A stretch of 51,993 nucleotides of DNA from Actinomycetes bacterium (lineage in GTDB: Bacteria > Actinomycetota > Actinomycetes > JACCUZ01): NCBI GenBank assembly GCA_035489715.1, contig DATHAP010000137.1:1-51993 (forward strand), read 5' to 3'. The position numbers and the translations under genes are program-made. Positions 9,174 through 17,371 of the stretch are shown piece after piece; within the stretch, counting starts at the first letter, position 1; each line of letters starts with the position of its first letter. The notes under the pieces were generated by a model. The model did not search any database, was not told the DNA's origin, and saw nothing but the letters and a program-made list of their open reading frames with translations.

Positions 9174-9180
9174 GGCCGCC

Positions 9181-9558
9181 ATGGAGATCAAGCTGGAGCT
9201 CGTGTTCGTGCCCGTCACCGATGTCGACCGCGCCAAGGCGTTCTACGTCGACAAGGTCGGGTTCCACGCCGACTTCGACCAGAGGGTGAGCGACGAACTG
9301 CGCTTCGTGCAGCTGACGCCGCCGGGGTCGGCGTGCTCGATCGCGTTCGGCACCGGGCTGGGCCTCGACATGGCGCCGGGCACCCAGAAGGGGCTGCAGT
9401 GTGTCGTGGCCGACGCCGACGCCGCCCGCGCAGAGCTGGTGGACCAGGGTGTCGACGCCAGCGACGTGGACGAGCAGGCCTGGGGCCGCTTCGTCTACTT
9501 CGCCGACCCCGACGGCAACAGCTGGTCCTACCAGCAGATCGTGCGGCCCGGCGGGTGA
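9181..9558 (+). CDS. VOC-superfamily (glyoxalase/dioxygenase-like) protein
   Basis: A 125-residue single-domain vicinal oxygen chelate protein: VFVPVTDVDRAKAFYVDKVGF opens the first beta-alpha-beta-beta-beta module and YFADPDGNSW closes the second. Such proteins bind a metal or a small ligand as dimers; the substrate cannot be told. The gene ends inside a strong hairpin shared with the convergent SHOCT gene. Confidence 0.88.
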   Translation: MEIKLELVFVPVTDVDRAKAFYVDKVGFHADFDQRVSDELRFVQLTPPGSACSIAFGTGLGLDMAPGTQKGLQCVVADADAARAELVDQGVDASDVDEQAWGRFVYFADPDGNSWSYQQIVRPGG

Positions 9559-9571
9559 CTCCCGCCGGGCC
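9545..9571. terminator. Bidirectional hairpin terminator
   Basis: An 11-bp perfect stem, GGCCCGGCGGG pairing with CCCGCCGGGCC, with a five-base loop TGACT that contains the stop codon of the VOC gene. It lies between two convergent genes. No T-run, as usual in high-GC hosts. Confidence 0.7.
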
Positions 9572-9579
9572 CGAGAGCC

Positions 9580-9873
9580 TCAGCCGTTGAGGATCTTGTT
9601 CTTCTGCACCTCGAACTCGATCTCCGTCAGGACACCCTGCTCCTTGAGCACGCCGAGCTCCTTGAGCTGAGCGATCTTGTCGTCCATGCTCGGGGCGGCC
9701 GGCGGCGGGGCAGGCGCGGCGTACTGCTGCTGCTGTTCGTACTGCTGCTGCTGCTGCTCCTGCTCCTGGGCCTGCCACCGCCCCGCCTGCCGCCGCGAGA
9801 CCCGGTTCGACACCGCGGTCGCGGTCCCGGCGATGGCGGCCGTCCGGGCGACGCCCCTGATCAGTCCTGGCAT
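9580..9873 (-). CDS. SHOCT-domain protein with Gln-rich linker
   Basis: A 97-residue protein. Residues 1-33 are small and basic, about 34-51 are a glutamine-rich tract (runs of Q around QQQQQYEQQQQY), then a Pro/Ala linker, and residues 67-95 are a SHOCT domain (KIAQLKELGVLKEQGVLTEI). SHOCT is a short C-terminal helical domain thought to mediate oligomerisation or protein contacts. Start ATG has GAAGGAG upstream, and the gene follows the DUF6325 gene by 23 bp, so the two are probably one operon. One of three SHOCT genes in the island. Confidence 0.88.
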   Translation of the reverse strand: MPGLIRGVARTAAIAGTATAVSNRVSRRQAGRWQAQEQEQQQQQYEQQQQYAAPAPPPAAPSMDDKIAQLKELGVLKEQGVLTEIEFEVQKNKILNG

Positions 9874-9896
9874 GGCTGTTCTCCTTCGTCAGTAGG

Positions 9897-10340
9897 TCAC
9901 GCGGACTGGTCGGCCGAGTCGAGTGCGGCTACCAGGTCTTCCGCCGGGATCCGGCCACTGGCGACCACCTGGGCCCCTCCGCGCAGCAGGGCGGCGGCGA
10001 ACGGGGCCGCCCAGGTGTTCGCGTACAGCAGGATGCCGGCCGAGTTTCCGGGCTCGAGGGCATGGGAAGCCTCGTCGACGTCGTCCTCGCCGATGAGCCC
10101 GGAGCGGACGCCTTCGAAGATCGCGACGTCCAGCTCACCGTCGGCGTCGAGATCGGCGATCGCCAAGCCGGAGATGCTGCCGTCGAGGTCCTTGCGGACG
10201 AACACCAGGTCCAGGATCCGGATGATGCCGCGGTCATGGAGATCCACCAGGAGCGGGAGCCCGTCCCCGGTCATCTTGTTGCCGGGGAACTCGACCACCA
10301 GGTAGTCGACCGGGCCGATCTCCGCGATGACCTCAGTCAT
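9897..10340 (-). CDS. DUF6325-family protein
   Basis: A 147-residue soluble protein with IGPVDYLVVEFPGNKM at the start and two alpha/beta halves, as in DUF6325 (DUF1269-like) proteins that are often encoded beside SHOCT proteins in Actinobacteria. ATG 10340 was preferred to the upstream in-frame start because it opens the conserved core directly. Function is unknown; the arrangement resembles a ferredoxin-like regulatory or scaffold fold. First gene of a two-gene unit with the SHOCT gene. Confidence 0.82.
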   Translation of the reverse strand: MTEVIAEIGPVDYLVVEFPGNKMTGDGLPLLVDLHDRGIIRILDLVFVRKDLDGSISGLAIADLDADGELDVAIFEGVRSGLIGEDDVDEASHALEPGNSAGILLYANTWAAPFAAALLRGGAQVVASGRIPAEDLVAALDSADQSA

Positions 10341-10427
10341 GACAGCACCACCATCCCTACGTCCAGGTCGACCGGGTGGCCGACTCAGCAGTCGCACCCA
10401 CTCTGGCGGCCGCCCTCACCCTCTGCA

Positions 10428-10444
10428 TCACCCGCGAGGGATGA
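10428..10444. promoter_or_regulatory. TCACCCG-type palindrome (site B1)
   Basis: TCACCCG CGA GGGATGA: one arm exact, the other 5 of 7. It is 88 bp upstream of the DUF6325 start, in a divergent intergenic region. Confidence 0.4.
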
Positions 10445-10455
10445 GGCGCCTTCGA

Positions 10456-10472
10456 TCACTCGGAACGGATGA
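10456..10472. promoter_or_regulatory. TCACCCG-type palindrome (site B2)
   Basis: TCACTCG GAA CGGATGA: 6 of 7 in each arm. It lies 66 bp upstream of the DUF7144 start at 10538, the same distance as at other sites. Confidence 0.5.
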
Positions 10473-10537
10473 TGCCGAGGCGCCTCGTCGCACCCCAGCA
10501 TGGAGACTCAGGCGCACGACGGCAGAAGGAGCCCGAC

Positions 10538-10990
10538 ATGAGTCAGTACGCCTCCACCCCCTCGTCGAGCGAGCAGGACCGGCTGGCGGGCTACGACAAT
10601 CCCCCGACCGGGTGGACGGGCTGGATCGTCTTCGCCGGGATGATGATGATCATCCTCGGGACGTTCCACGCCTTCCAGGGCCTGGTCGCCCTCTTCAAGG
10701 ACGAGTACTACCTGGTCGGCTCCAAGGGTCTGACGGTCAACGTCGACTTCACGACCTGGGGATGGGTGCACCTGATCCTCGGGATCGTCGTTGCGCTGGC
10801 CGGTGCGGCTCTGATGGCCGGTCAGATGTGGGCTCGGGTCGCCGCCGTGTTCCTGGCGTTCCTCAGCGCGATCGTGAATGTCGGCTTCCTCGCCGCCTAC
10901 CCTCTATGGTCCTCGCTGATGATCGGCCTCGACGTCCTGGTGATCTGGGCCGTCACCGTGCACGGCGACGAGATGAAGGCCCTCCGCTAG
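10538..10990 (+). CDS. DUF7144-family four-helix membrane protein, paralogue 2
   Basis: A 150-residue protein with a polar 25-residue N-terminus and four helices; it carries the family segments TWGWVHLILGIVVALAGAAL and AAYPLWSSLMIGLDVLVIWA. ATG 10538 is preceded by AGAAGGA. It is more like paralogue 3 (13941) than paralogue 1. Function is unknown. Confidence 0.87.
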   Translation: MSQYASTPSSSEQDRLAGYDNPPTGWTGWIVFAGMMMIILGTFHAFQGLVALFKDEYYLVGSKGLTVNVDFTTWGWVHLILGIVVALAGAALMAGQMWARVAAVFLAFLSAIVNVGFLAAYPLWSSLMIGLDVLVIWAVTVHGDEMKALR

Positions 10991-10993
10991 AGG

Positions 10994-11009
10994 GCCCGGC
11001 TATCCGGGC
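10994..11009 (+). terminator. Small hairpin after DUF7144 gene
   Basis: GCCCGG-CTAT-CCGGGC directly after the stop codon. The rest of the gap to 11245 (about 235 bp) holds no gene that I can support. Confidence 0.35.
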
Positions 11010-11245
11010 GACCCCTCGCGTCGGCCGGCGGGGCCGGAACAGGGCGCAAGGTGAGGAGCTCCGGCCCCAGCGCTGGCCCGAGGACCCTGCGACCCGACAT
11101 CTGGTCGCGCTCCCGGTGCACCGACCCCATCGAGCCGTTCCCGGTCACGCGCCCGGTGCCGAGGTCGTGATCTCGGTGATGCCTCCCATGTCCACCGAGT
11201 GGTCCTCAGCCGAATGCGGTGACCTGCGGCGGCACCGCTGCGGGT

Positions 11246-11806
11246 TCAGTGTGCGAGCTGCTTGAGCAGTGCGAGGGCCAGGCCGAGCGAGCCCAGGAGG
11301 GCAGCGCTGCGCACCGACTCCAGCACGGTCCGCCCGCCCAGCCGGCGGGCCAGGAACCCGTCGACGGTGATCAGCGCGATGGTGATGCCGATGGCGATGT
11401 TGAATGCGCGGTCAATCTGAAGCACGCCGATCCCGGCCAGGACCAGGACCAGGACCGGTGCCTCGGCCGAGAGGGTGATCGGCCCGAGCTCGTGCAGCTT
11501 GGCCCTCCGCTCGTCCCGGGTCGATGCCCGGCCCAGGTCGAGCTCGAGGCCGAGCAGCTCGGCGTAGAGCTCGGCCGCGAGGACAGTGAGGACGGACCCG
11601 GCGACCGTGATCGCGGAGACCCACGGTCCAGGCGGGTGGTCCTGCATGGCCAGCAGCAGCGCGAGGACCACGACGGCCCCGTAGACCCCACGGGCCGCGA
11701 GGTGGCCGTCGCTGCGGCCGTGGTGCGGCACCAGGTGCGGGCGCAGCAGACGTGGGAGCCGGCGCTTCGGCGCAGCGTCGGGGGGCGGCCGGTCCGCTGG
11801 CTTCAC
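11246..11806 (-). CDS. Hypothetical membrane protein
   Basis: A 186-residue protein with about 40 polar, basic N-terminal residues and four hydrophobic segments (GAVVVLALLLAM, WVSAITVAGSVLTVLAAELY, APVLVLVLAGIGVLQI, AFNIAIGITIALITVDGFLA). The start is GTG at 11806, which overlaps the flippase stop as GTGA; the same frame is open far upstream only as an antisense-free shadow of the flippase gene. Not matched to a named family. It is likely cotranscribed with the flippase-like gene. Confidence 0.72.
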   Translation of the reverse strand: MKPADRPPPDAAPKRRLPRLLRPHLVPHHGRSDGHLAARGVYGAVVVLALLLAMQDHPPGPWVSAITVAGSVLTVLAAELYAELLGLELDLGRASTRDERRAKLHELGPITLSAEAPVLVLVLAGIGVLQIDRAFNIAIGITIALITVDGFLARRLGGRTVLESVRSAALLGSLGLALALLKQLAH

Positions 11807-12933
11807 GTGGCGGGCTGCTCCGCGCCGGCGTGCAGCTCGTGACGGCGCATCAGCCGCCAGACGAGGTAGGAGATGGCACCGGTCACGATCGGGAGCAGGT
11901 AGGTCAGGGCCCGGTAGACCAGCACCCCGGCGACGACGGCGTCGTGCGTGGACTCGCCGAGGACCGAGACGTATACGGCCGTGTAGGCGATCTCCACCAC
12001 GCCGACGCCACCCGGCGTGAGGTTCACGATGGTGAAGATCCGCCCGACCGTGTAGAGCAGGAAGCCCAGCGTCAGAGGCATCTCGGCGCCGGTGATGCCG
12101 CACGCCCACAGGCACGTGACCAGGAGCACACCGTTGATGAGGTAGCCGCCCACGATGCACCCCATCAGTCCCCAACCGTGGTTGCGCAGGACGTCCACCG
12201 TGTCGGCCCGCAGGGCGACGCAGCTTTCCGGCCAGGTGCTGACCGGCGCCTTGCCGACCATCCGGCGCAGCGGGTTCACGCACACCTGGCCGATCCTGCC
12301 GACCCCGGCCGCGAGCCGCTCGCTGCGCCCGACCGCCCCGACGACCGCCACCGCCACGACGGACAAGACGAGGGCACCGATGCCGAAGGCCCAGGCGTGG
12401 GTGGCGTCGTCGGCGGCCGGCATCCCGGCCAGCGTCCAGACGACGAAGGCGAGGCCCGGCCCGGCGAACACGAGGACGTCGGTGGAGACGCTGACGCCGA
12501 TGGTGGCGCGGGTGAACCGCTCGACCGAGACCCCCCAGGACCGCAGGATGACGAACTGCGAGGCGGTGCCGGACGGGCCGGGGATCACGTTGGACACCGC
12601 CGACGACGCCTCCCGCGCGATCAAGGAGCGCCCGAGCGGCAGTCCGGGCGTGATGACCGTGTAGGCCAGCGCCAGCAGCACCCGGATCAGCAGCGCGAGG
12701 ACCAGCATGAGCACGATCGCACGGGGTCGCAGCTGGGCCAGCGACTCCCACACCTCGTCGAAGTCCGCGACCTTCGGGATGATGGCGAGGAACAGGACGA
12801 CGATCAGGCCGCCCGAGACCGCGGCACTGAGGACCTTGAGGAAGACCGACCGCGGCCCGGGCGGCGCGCCCAGCGCCTCGGCGGGAAGTGGGGAGACGGG
12901 TGAGCTGTCTGCGGGCTCGGCCTTGCGACTCAT
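11803..12933 (-). CDS. UPF0104 / LPG-synthase-TM flippase-like protein
   Basis: A 376-residue integral membrane protein. Segments such as EASSAVSNVIPGPSGTASQFVILRSWGV and the late IFTIVNLTPGGVGVVEIAYTAVYV match the lysylphosphatidylglycerol synthase transmembrane (UPF0104/AglD) family, which includes lipid flippases. ATG 12933 has AGGAGG at good spacing. It is divergent from the formylglycine-generating enzyme gene with only 14 bp between starts. A second family member lies at 23707. Substrate lipid is unknown. Confidence 0.88.
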   Translation of the reverse strand: MSRKAEPADSSPVSPLPAEALGAPPGPRSVFLKVLSAAVSGGLIVVLFLAIIPKVADFDEVWESLAQLRPRAIVLMLVLALLIRVLLALAYTVITPGLPLGRSLIAREASSAVSNVIPGPSGTASQFVILRSWGVSVERFTRATIGVSVSTDVLVFAGPGLAFVVWTLAGMPAADDATHAWAFGIGALVLSVVAVAVVGAVGRSERLAAGVGRIGQVCVNPLRRMVGKAPVSTWPESCVALRADTVDVLRNHGWGLMGCIVGGYLINGVLLVTCLWACGITGAEMPLTLGFLLYTVGRIFTIVNLTPGGVGVVEIAYTAVYVSVLGESTHDAVVAGVLVYRALTYLLPIVTGAISYLVWRLMRRHELHAGAEQPAT

Positions 12934-12947
12934 GGCATCCTCCTGAC

Positions 12948-13919
12948 GTGCCCGAGGAACACCCGCTGTGCTGCGCGCCGCGGCGCATGAGCGAGGCTGC
13001 CCCGCGAGCCACTGACTCGCCCGTCACCGGTGCGGGCACGGTGCGCCGCGACGCTGACGACGACGATGACGGTCTGGTGGAGCTCGCCGGCGGCACCTTC
13101 CTCATGGGCAGCGAGGACCCGGGCGCCTACGCCGAGGACGGCGAGGGACCGGTGCGCGAGGTCTCGCTGAGCCCGTTCCGGCTGGACCGTCACACGGTCA
13201 CGAACGCGCAGTTCGCCGAGTTCGTCGCGGCGACCGGGCACGTCACGGACGCCGAGCGGGTGGGCACGGCGTTCGTGTTCGGGGGCTTTCTGCCCGACGA
13301 CTTCCCGCCGACCCGGGGAGTCGTCGAGGCGCCGTGGTGGCGCGAGGTGGAAGGCGCCGACTGGGCTCACCCCGAGGGCCCGCAGAGCGAGGTCGCGGAC
13401 CGCGCGGACCACCCCGTCGTCCAGGTCTCCTGGGACGACGCGCAGGCCTACTGCGCCTGGGCCGGTCGCCGGCTGCCCACCGAGGCGGAGTGGGAGTTCG
13501 CGGCGCGCGGCGGCCTCGAGCAGCAGCGCTTCCCCTGGGGAGGCTCGCTGACACCGGGCGGCGAGCACCGGATGAACGTCTTCCAGGGCACGTTCCCGGA
13601 GCGCAACGCCGAGCGGGACGGTTACGCCGGGACGGCTCCGGTCGGCGCCTTCCCGCCCAACGGCTACGGGCTGCACAACATGACCGGCAACGTGTGGGAG
13701 TGGACGGCCGACTGCTGGTCCACCACCTGGCACCGCGAGCAGGGGGAACCGCTCATAGACCCGGCAGGTCCGCCGGTCGGTGACCGGCGGGCGCTGCGCG
13801 GCGGGTCGTACCTGTGCCACTCGTCCTACTGCTGGCGCTACCGCACTTCGGCCCGGATGGGGAGCACCCCGGATACGCCGACCGGCAACGTCGGCTTCCG
13901 GTGCGCAGGACTCGGCTGA
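12948..13919 (+). CDS. Formylglycine-generating enzyme (sulfatase-modifying factor)
   Basis: A 323-residue FGE-family protein. It has ELAGGTFLMGSEDPG at the N-terminal side, HPVVQVSWDDAQAYCAWAGRRLPTEAEWEFA in the middle and RGGSYLCHSSYCWRYR near the end, with both active-site cysteines (about residues 290 and 295) of copper-dependent FGEs. The enzyme oxidises a Cys in a C-x-P-x-R motif of a sulfatase to formylglycine. Start is uncertain: GTG 12948 gives an N-terminal CCAP segment; ATG 12987 is an alternative; neither has a clear ribosome site. No sulfatase gene is visible in the window. Confidence 0.9.
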   Translation: MPEEHPLCCAPRRMSEAAPRATDSPVTGAGTVRRDADDDDDGLVELAGGTFLMGSEDPGAYAEDGEGPVREVSLSPFRLDRHTVTNAQFAEFVAATGHVTDAERVGTAFVFGGFLPDDFPPTRGVVEAPWWREVEGADWAHPEGPQSEVADRADHPVVQVSWDDAQAYCAWAGRRLPTEAEWEFAARGGLEQQRFPWGGSLTPGGEHRMNVFQGTFPERNAERDGYAGTAPVGAFPPNGYGLHNMTGNVWEWTADCWSTTWHREQGEPLIDPAGPPVGDRRALRGGSYLCHSSYCWRYRTSARMGSTPDTPTGNVGFRCAGLG

Positions 13920-13940
13920 CGACAGGGCGACCGACCCCGG

Positions 13941-14357
13941 TCAGGCCTTGCCGAGGTCGCTGGTGGACAGCGCCCAGATGACGAAGACGTCCAGGGTGAG
14001 GACGACGATCGCCCAGACCGGGTAATAGGGGATCCACAGGAAGTTCGCCACGGCGGACAGCCCGGCGGCCAGGATCCCGACGCTGCGCGCGAACAGGTTG
14101 CCGGCAAAGATCCCCAGGCCGGCGAGGAAGAGCACGATTCCGAGGATCAGGTGGGTCCAGCCCCAGACGCTCGAGTCGAACTTGAACACGTAGTCGGAGG
14201 TCCGGACCAGGAAGTCGTCCCCGTCGATCACGGCGACCAGGCCCTCGAAGAACTGGAACAGGCCGACCACCATGAGGATCGACGCGGCGAAGACGCTCAG
14301 CCCCGCCGCCCATGGCGATCCGCCGGCCGGTGGTCGGGTCGAGTGTGTAGTGGTCAT
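13941..14357 (-). CDS. DUF7144-family four-helix membrane protein, paralogue 3
   Basis: A 138-residue protein with four helices; SVWGWTHLILGIVLFLAGLGIF and LWIPYYPVWAIVVLTLDVFVIWAL are the family signature. ATG 14357 is preceded by AGGAGG. A perfect TCACCCG-GCT-CGGGTGA palindrome is 61 bp upstream, and TAACGT lies between them as a -10 candidate, the clearest promoter of the regulon. Confidence 0.88.
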   Translation of the reverse strand: MTTTHSTRPPAGGSPWAAGLSVFAASILMVVGLFQFFEGLVAVIDGDDFLVRTSDYVFKFDSSVWGWTHLILGIVLFLAGLGIFAGNLFARSVGILAAGLSAVANFLWIPYYPVWAIVVLTLDVFVIWALSTSDLGKA

Positions 14358-14389
14358 CGGGTCCTCCTCGTGGGGGCGACGGCGCACCG

Positions 14390-14434
14390 ACGTTAGGCGC
14401 GGCCGTGCGGCGCGGCGTCACCCGGCTCGGGTGA
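14390..14434 (-). promoter_or_regulatory. Promoter with perfect TCACCCG palindrome (site C)
   Basis: A perfect inverted repeat TCACCCG-GCT-CGGGTGA at 14418-14434 is followed, 22 bp downstream on the minus strand, by TAACGT (14395-14390), a good -10. The palindrome replaces the -35 region (centre about -43 from a start near 14383), as for a class II activator. It lies inside the 3' end of the upstream phosphodiesterase gene. Confidence 0.6.
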
Positions 14435-16522
14435 GTAGATCTCCACAGGCCGTTCGTCGTCGCGGTACGTGTGGTGCCCCAGGTGGGCCAGCCACCGGCG
14501 CAGCTGCTGGTGCACCTGCTCCGCCCCGACGACCTCGCCCCCGGGGTCGGGCAGGTCGGCGGGGTAGAGGAGGAACGGCCGGGTCTGCGCGCCGCCCATG
14601 CCGCCGTGCGAGCCCACCAGCTCCTCGAACGCCGCGACCTCGTCGGTCTGGGTGTCCCACAGCGAGTTGACCATGATGTCGGCGCAGTGCGGGTAGGAGT
14701 CGGTGAGCGCGACCTGGGTCCGCGCGTGCGGGCCGAAGTCGGCCAGCGGGTCACGGCCGCGGACCGCGCCGGTGGCCAGCTGAAGCTCGCCGTCGCGCGA
14801 CAGCACGAGCGGGCCGCGGTCCGCGGACGCGACGAGCAGGAAGCCGATGCCCGGATGCGCGCACAGCGCCGGCAGCAGCTCCGGGTGGAGCGCGTCGATC
14901 CGCTCCCGGGTGACCCGGCCCGGCTCGCCGGTCAGGTAGACCAGACCGAGGTTGCCCGACGCCAGAACCATCAGCTCGCCCGGGTGGTCGGCGTCGAGGG
15001 GCGCCGCGCTCTCGGGGCCGAGCACCACGTCCCCGTCCTCGCGGCGGCGGCCCCGGGTCGCCCGGTCGGCGGCCCGGCCGCCCAGCCCCGGTCCGGCGGC
15101 CACCTCGGTGAGCGCCCCGCCGGCGTAGCCCCACGACTCCTCGCCGGCGCTGCCCGCGTCCTGCTCGCCGGCGTCGGCGACCGTGCGACCGCAAGCCTCG
15201 CTGACCAGGTCGGACAACGTGCGTCCGTAGCGGGTCCGGAAGGTCGCGCCCTGGCTCTGGCCGTGGTCGGAGAGCACGACGATCCGGTACGGCCGTGACA
15301 CCTCGTCCGCGGCCCGCGCCAGCCGACCCAGCTCGTGGTCGAGGCGGCGCAGCACCTCCAGCGCGTCGTAGCGCTCGACGCCGGAGTGGTGGGCCACCTC
15401 GTCGTAGCCGACGAAGTCGGCGTAGACGACCGACCGCCCGTCGCGCATGTCTCCGACCAGGGTCGCGACGATCACGTCCCTCGAGAGGACCGTCGTGAAG
15501 GCCCGCAGCAGCGGGTAGACACCACCGCGGTGCACCCGGGGGAGCACGTCACGGCGGCGCTGCACCCGGCCCTGGTGCCTCTCGCGCACAGCCTCGGCCA
15601 GGAAGCCGAGCAGGGTGCGCATCGCGGTGTAGGGCTGGGAGAAGTAGGCGTAGTAGCCGGCGCCGATCCGCCCGCGCTTGCGCCCGGCGCTGGACATGGT
15701 CAGCACCGAGTCCTCGGCGTCACCGGTGAAGATGTTGCCGCGGCTCGCGCCGTCGGCGTGCAGCAGGCCGTGACCGGTCGACAGGCGCCGCTCGAGCTCG
15801 GCGGCGTGCCGCGGCCGGTTGGACACGTACGTCTTCCCGGTGTCCTTCTCGAACCACCGGAAGGCCGGCATGTCGTAGTGCGAGCCCATCAGGATCCCGG
15901 CCTGCGAGGCCCCGGTCTGCGACGACCAGCCGGTGGTCCACGCGGTCAGCCGGTGGCTCCCGGACGCCAGCCAGTGCGCGATCGTCGGCGCGTTGCCGTC
16001 GCGGACGGCGCGTTGCAGCACCGGGTGGGCGAGCCCGTCGATCTGCACGAAGAGGACGCCCGGCACCTGCCTGTCGCCCTCCGTCGCTGCCGGTGTGCGG
16101 CTCCTCCGCAGCAGGTGGCGGAGCACCACGTCGTCGTCGTCCAGGGCCAGTGCTGCGGTGAGCGTCATCGAGACGACCGTGACGGCCACAGCGACGGCCA
16201 GCGCCCACCAGAACCCGTCCACCGTGACGTCGTCCAGCGCCCAGGCGACGAAGGCCACCATGCCGGCGTTGAGCGCCAGTGGCGCGAGGCCCAGCGTCAG
16301 CACCGTGAGGGGGAGCGCCAGCCGGACCAGCACCGGCCAGACCAGGGCGTTGAGCAGGCCGAGCAGGGCGGACGCCACGAAAGCGGGTCCCAGGCCACCC
16401 ACGTCGAAGCCGGGCAGCAGGGCGCTGACGAGCAGCAGCGTCAGCGCTGCGACCACCCAGACGACGAGCAGGCGCCACAGCGGGCGCAGTCCCGGTCCCG
16501 GGCCGCCCTTCCGACGGCTCAC
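14393..16522 (-). CDS. Holin-like membrane domain fused to alkaline-phosphatase-fold phosphodiesterase
   Basis: A 709-residue fusion. Residues 1-130 hold four helices like the phage-holin-4 superfamily (LLPGFDVGGLGPAFVASALLGLLNALVWP). From about residue 153 a type I phosphodiesterase/nucleotide pyrophosphatase domain follows: VLFVQIDGLAHP (metal Asp), WSSQTGASQAG (nucleophile region), YADFVGYDEVAHHSG and VVLSDHGQSQGATF (metal Asp/His), and a late HGGMGG. It lacks a C-x-P-x-R motif, so it is not a target of the nearby FGE. GTG start overlaps the MBL stop as GTGA. Role is probably hydrolysis of an extracytoplasmic phosphodiester; substrate unknown. Confidence 0.88.
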   Translation of the reverse strand: MSRRKGGPGPGLRPLWRLLVVWVVAALTLLLVSALLPGFDVGGLGPAFVASALLGLLNALVWPVLVRLALPLTVLTLGLAPLALNAGMVAFVAWALDDVTVDGFWWALAVAVAVTVVSMTLTAALALDDDDVVLRHLLRRSRTPAATEGDRQVPGVLFVQIDGLAHPVLQRAVRDGNAPTIAHWLASGSHRLTAWTTGWSSQTGASQAGILMGSHYDMPAFRWFEKDTGKTYVSNRPRHAAELERRLSTGHGLLHADGASRGNIFTGDAEDSVLTMSSAGRKRGRIGAGYYAYFSQPYTAMRTLLGFLAEAVRERHQGRVQRRRDVLPRVHRGGVYPLLRAFTTVLSRDVIVATLVGDMRDGRSVVYADFVGYDEVAHHSGVERYDALEVLRRLDHELGRLARAADEVSRPYRIVVLSDHGQSQGATFRTRYGRTLSDLVSEACGRTVADAGEQDAGSAGEESWGYAGGALTEVAAGPGLGGRAADRATRGRRREDGDVVLGPESAAPLDADHPGELMVLASGNLGLVYLTGEPGRVTRERIDALHPELLPALCAHPGIGFLLVASADRGPLVLSRDGELQLATGAVRGRDPLADFGPHARTQVALTDSYPHCADIMVNSLWDTQTDEVAAFEELVGSHGGMGGAQTRPFLLYPADLPDPGGEVVGAEQVHQQLRRWLAHLGHHTYRDDERPVEIYSPEPGDAAPHGRA

Positions 16523-17370
16523 GACGCCTCACCTGCGGTCGGCGCCGGCTCGGCGATCGGCCGGCCGGGGACGGGCACGACGACCGTCGTGCCGGGCGAA
16601 CGCTCGGCCACCAGCTCGGCGAACCGGTCGGCGACCCCGAGCAGGTGGCTGCGGCGGGCCCGCCAGGCGACCGGGATCCGCAGGGTCCCCCAGTGGACCG
16701 GGACGGCCAGCCGCGGCCGCAGCAGCGCGACGGCCTCGGCGGCCTCGACCGCGCCCATGTGCCCGTCGCCGAGGGTCAGTCCCCAGCCCGACACCGGCAG
16801 CAGCGCCACGTCGATGCCGGCGTCACCCGGCAGGTCGGCCATGCCGACGAAGAGGTCGGTATCGCCGGCGAAGTAGACGGTCCTCGAGCCCTCCACGAGG
16901 TAGCCGACGGCTTCGGCCCACGGACCGCGGCGGTCCCGGCGGCCGTCGTGCACGGCGGGCGTCGCGGTGACCCGCACCTGGCCGACCCCCGTCGTGCTTC
17001 CCGACGGCAGCTCCTCGACCGCGCCCCGCACGGACCGGCGCACCACACGGCCGGCGCCGGCCGGCGCCAGGACGCGAGTGCTGCGGGGGAAGCGGCGCAG
17101 CGACGGCAGGTCGGTGTGGTCACGGTGCAGGTGGGAGAGCAGGACGGCGTCGACGCCGGCCAGGGCCGGCTCGGTCCCCGGCGAGGTCGTCCGCCGCGGG
17201 CGGTGACCGCGCGAGTGCAGCGGTCCGACCCGGGCGCGCAGCAGCGGGTCGGTGACCAGGCGGACCCCGTCCACCTGGATCTCGACGGTGGCATGGCCCC
17301 ACCAGGTCACCGTGCAGGCCTTCGACACCGCGGACCGGGGGAGCGGCCCCCGGCGGTCCTCGGCCGGCAC
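16519..17370 (-). CDS. MBL-fold metallo-hydrolase (UlaG/L-ascorbate lactonase-like)
   Basis: A metallo-beta-lactamase-fold protein of up to 283 residues. It has TWWGHATVEI at the start, metal-binding LLSHLHRDHTDLPSL, AVHDGRRDRR, YFAGDTDLF and VPVHWGTLR near the C-terminus. GTG 17370, directly after the upstream stop, was taken as start; GTG 17328, which begins right before the conserved core, is equally possible. It sits between the SHOCT/PLDc_N gene and the phosphodiesterase gene in one coupled minus-strand unit; the reaction is unknown. Confidence 0.86.
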   Translation of the reverse strand: MPAEDRRGPLPRSAVSKACTVTWWGHATVEIQVDGVRLVTDPLLRARVGPLHSRGHRPRRTTSPGTEPALAGVDAVLLSHLHRDHTDLPSLRRFPRSTRVLAPAGAGRVVRRSVRGAVEELPSGSTTGVGQVRVTATPAVHDGRRDRRGPWAEAVGYLVEGSRTVYFAGDTDLFVGMADLPGDAGIDVALLPVSGWGLTLGDGHMGAVEAAEAVALLRPRLAVPVHWGTLRIPVAWRARRSHLLGVADRFAELVAERSPGTTVVVPVPGRPIAEPAPTAGEAS

Positions 17371-17371
17371 G

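Noticed and set aside
11246-13105. A 619-codon minus-strand frame that includes the membrane protein at 11246
   Set aside because: The upstream two thirds are a shadow of the flippase-like gene; GTG 11806 with GTGA overlap is the sensible start.
14393-14800. Phage remnant because of the holin-like domain
   Set aside because: The domain is the widespread non-phage holin-4-like membrane module fused to a phosphodiesterase; no other phage genes are present.
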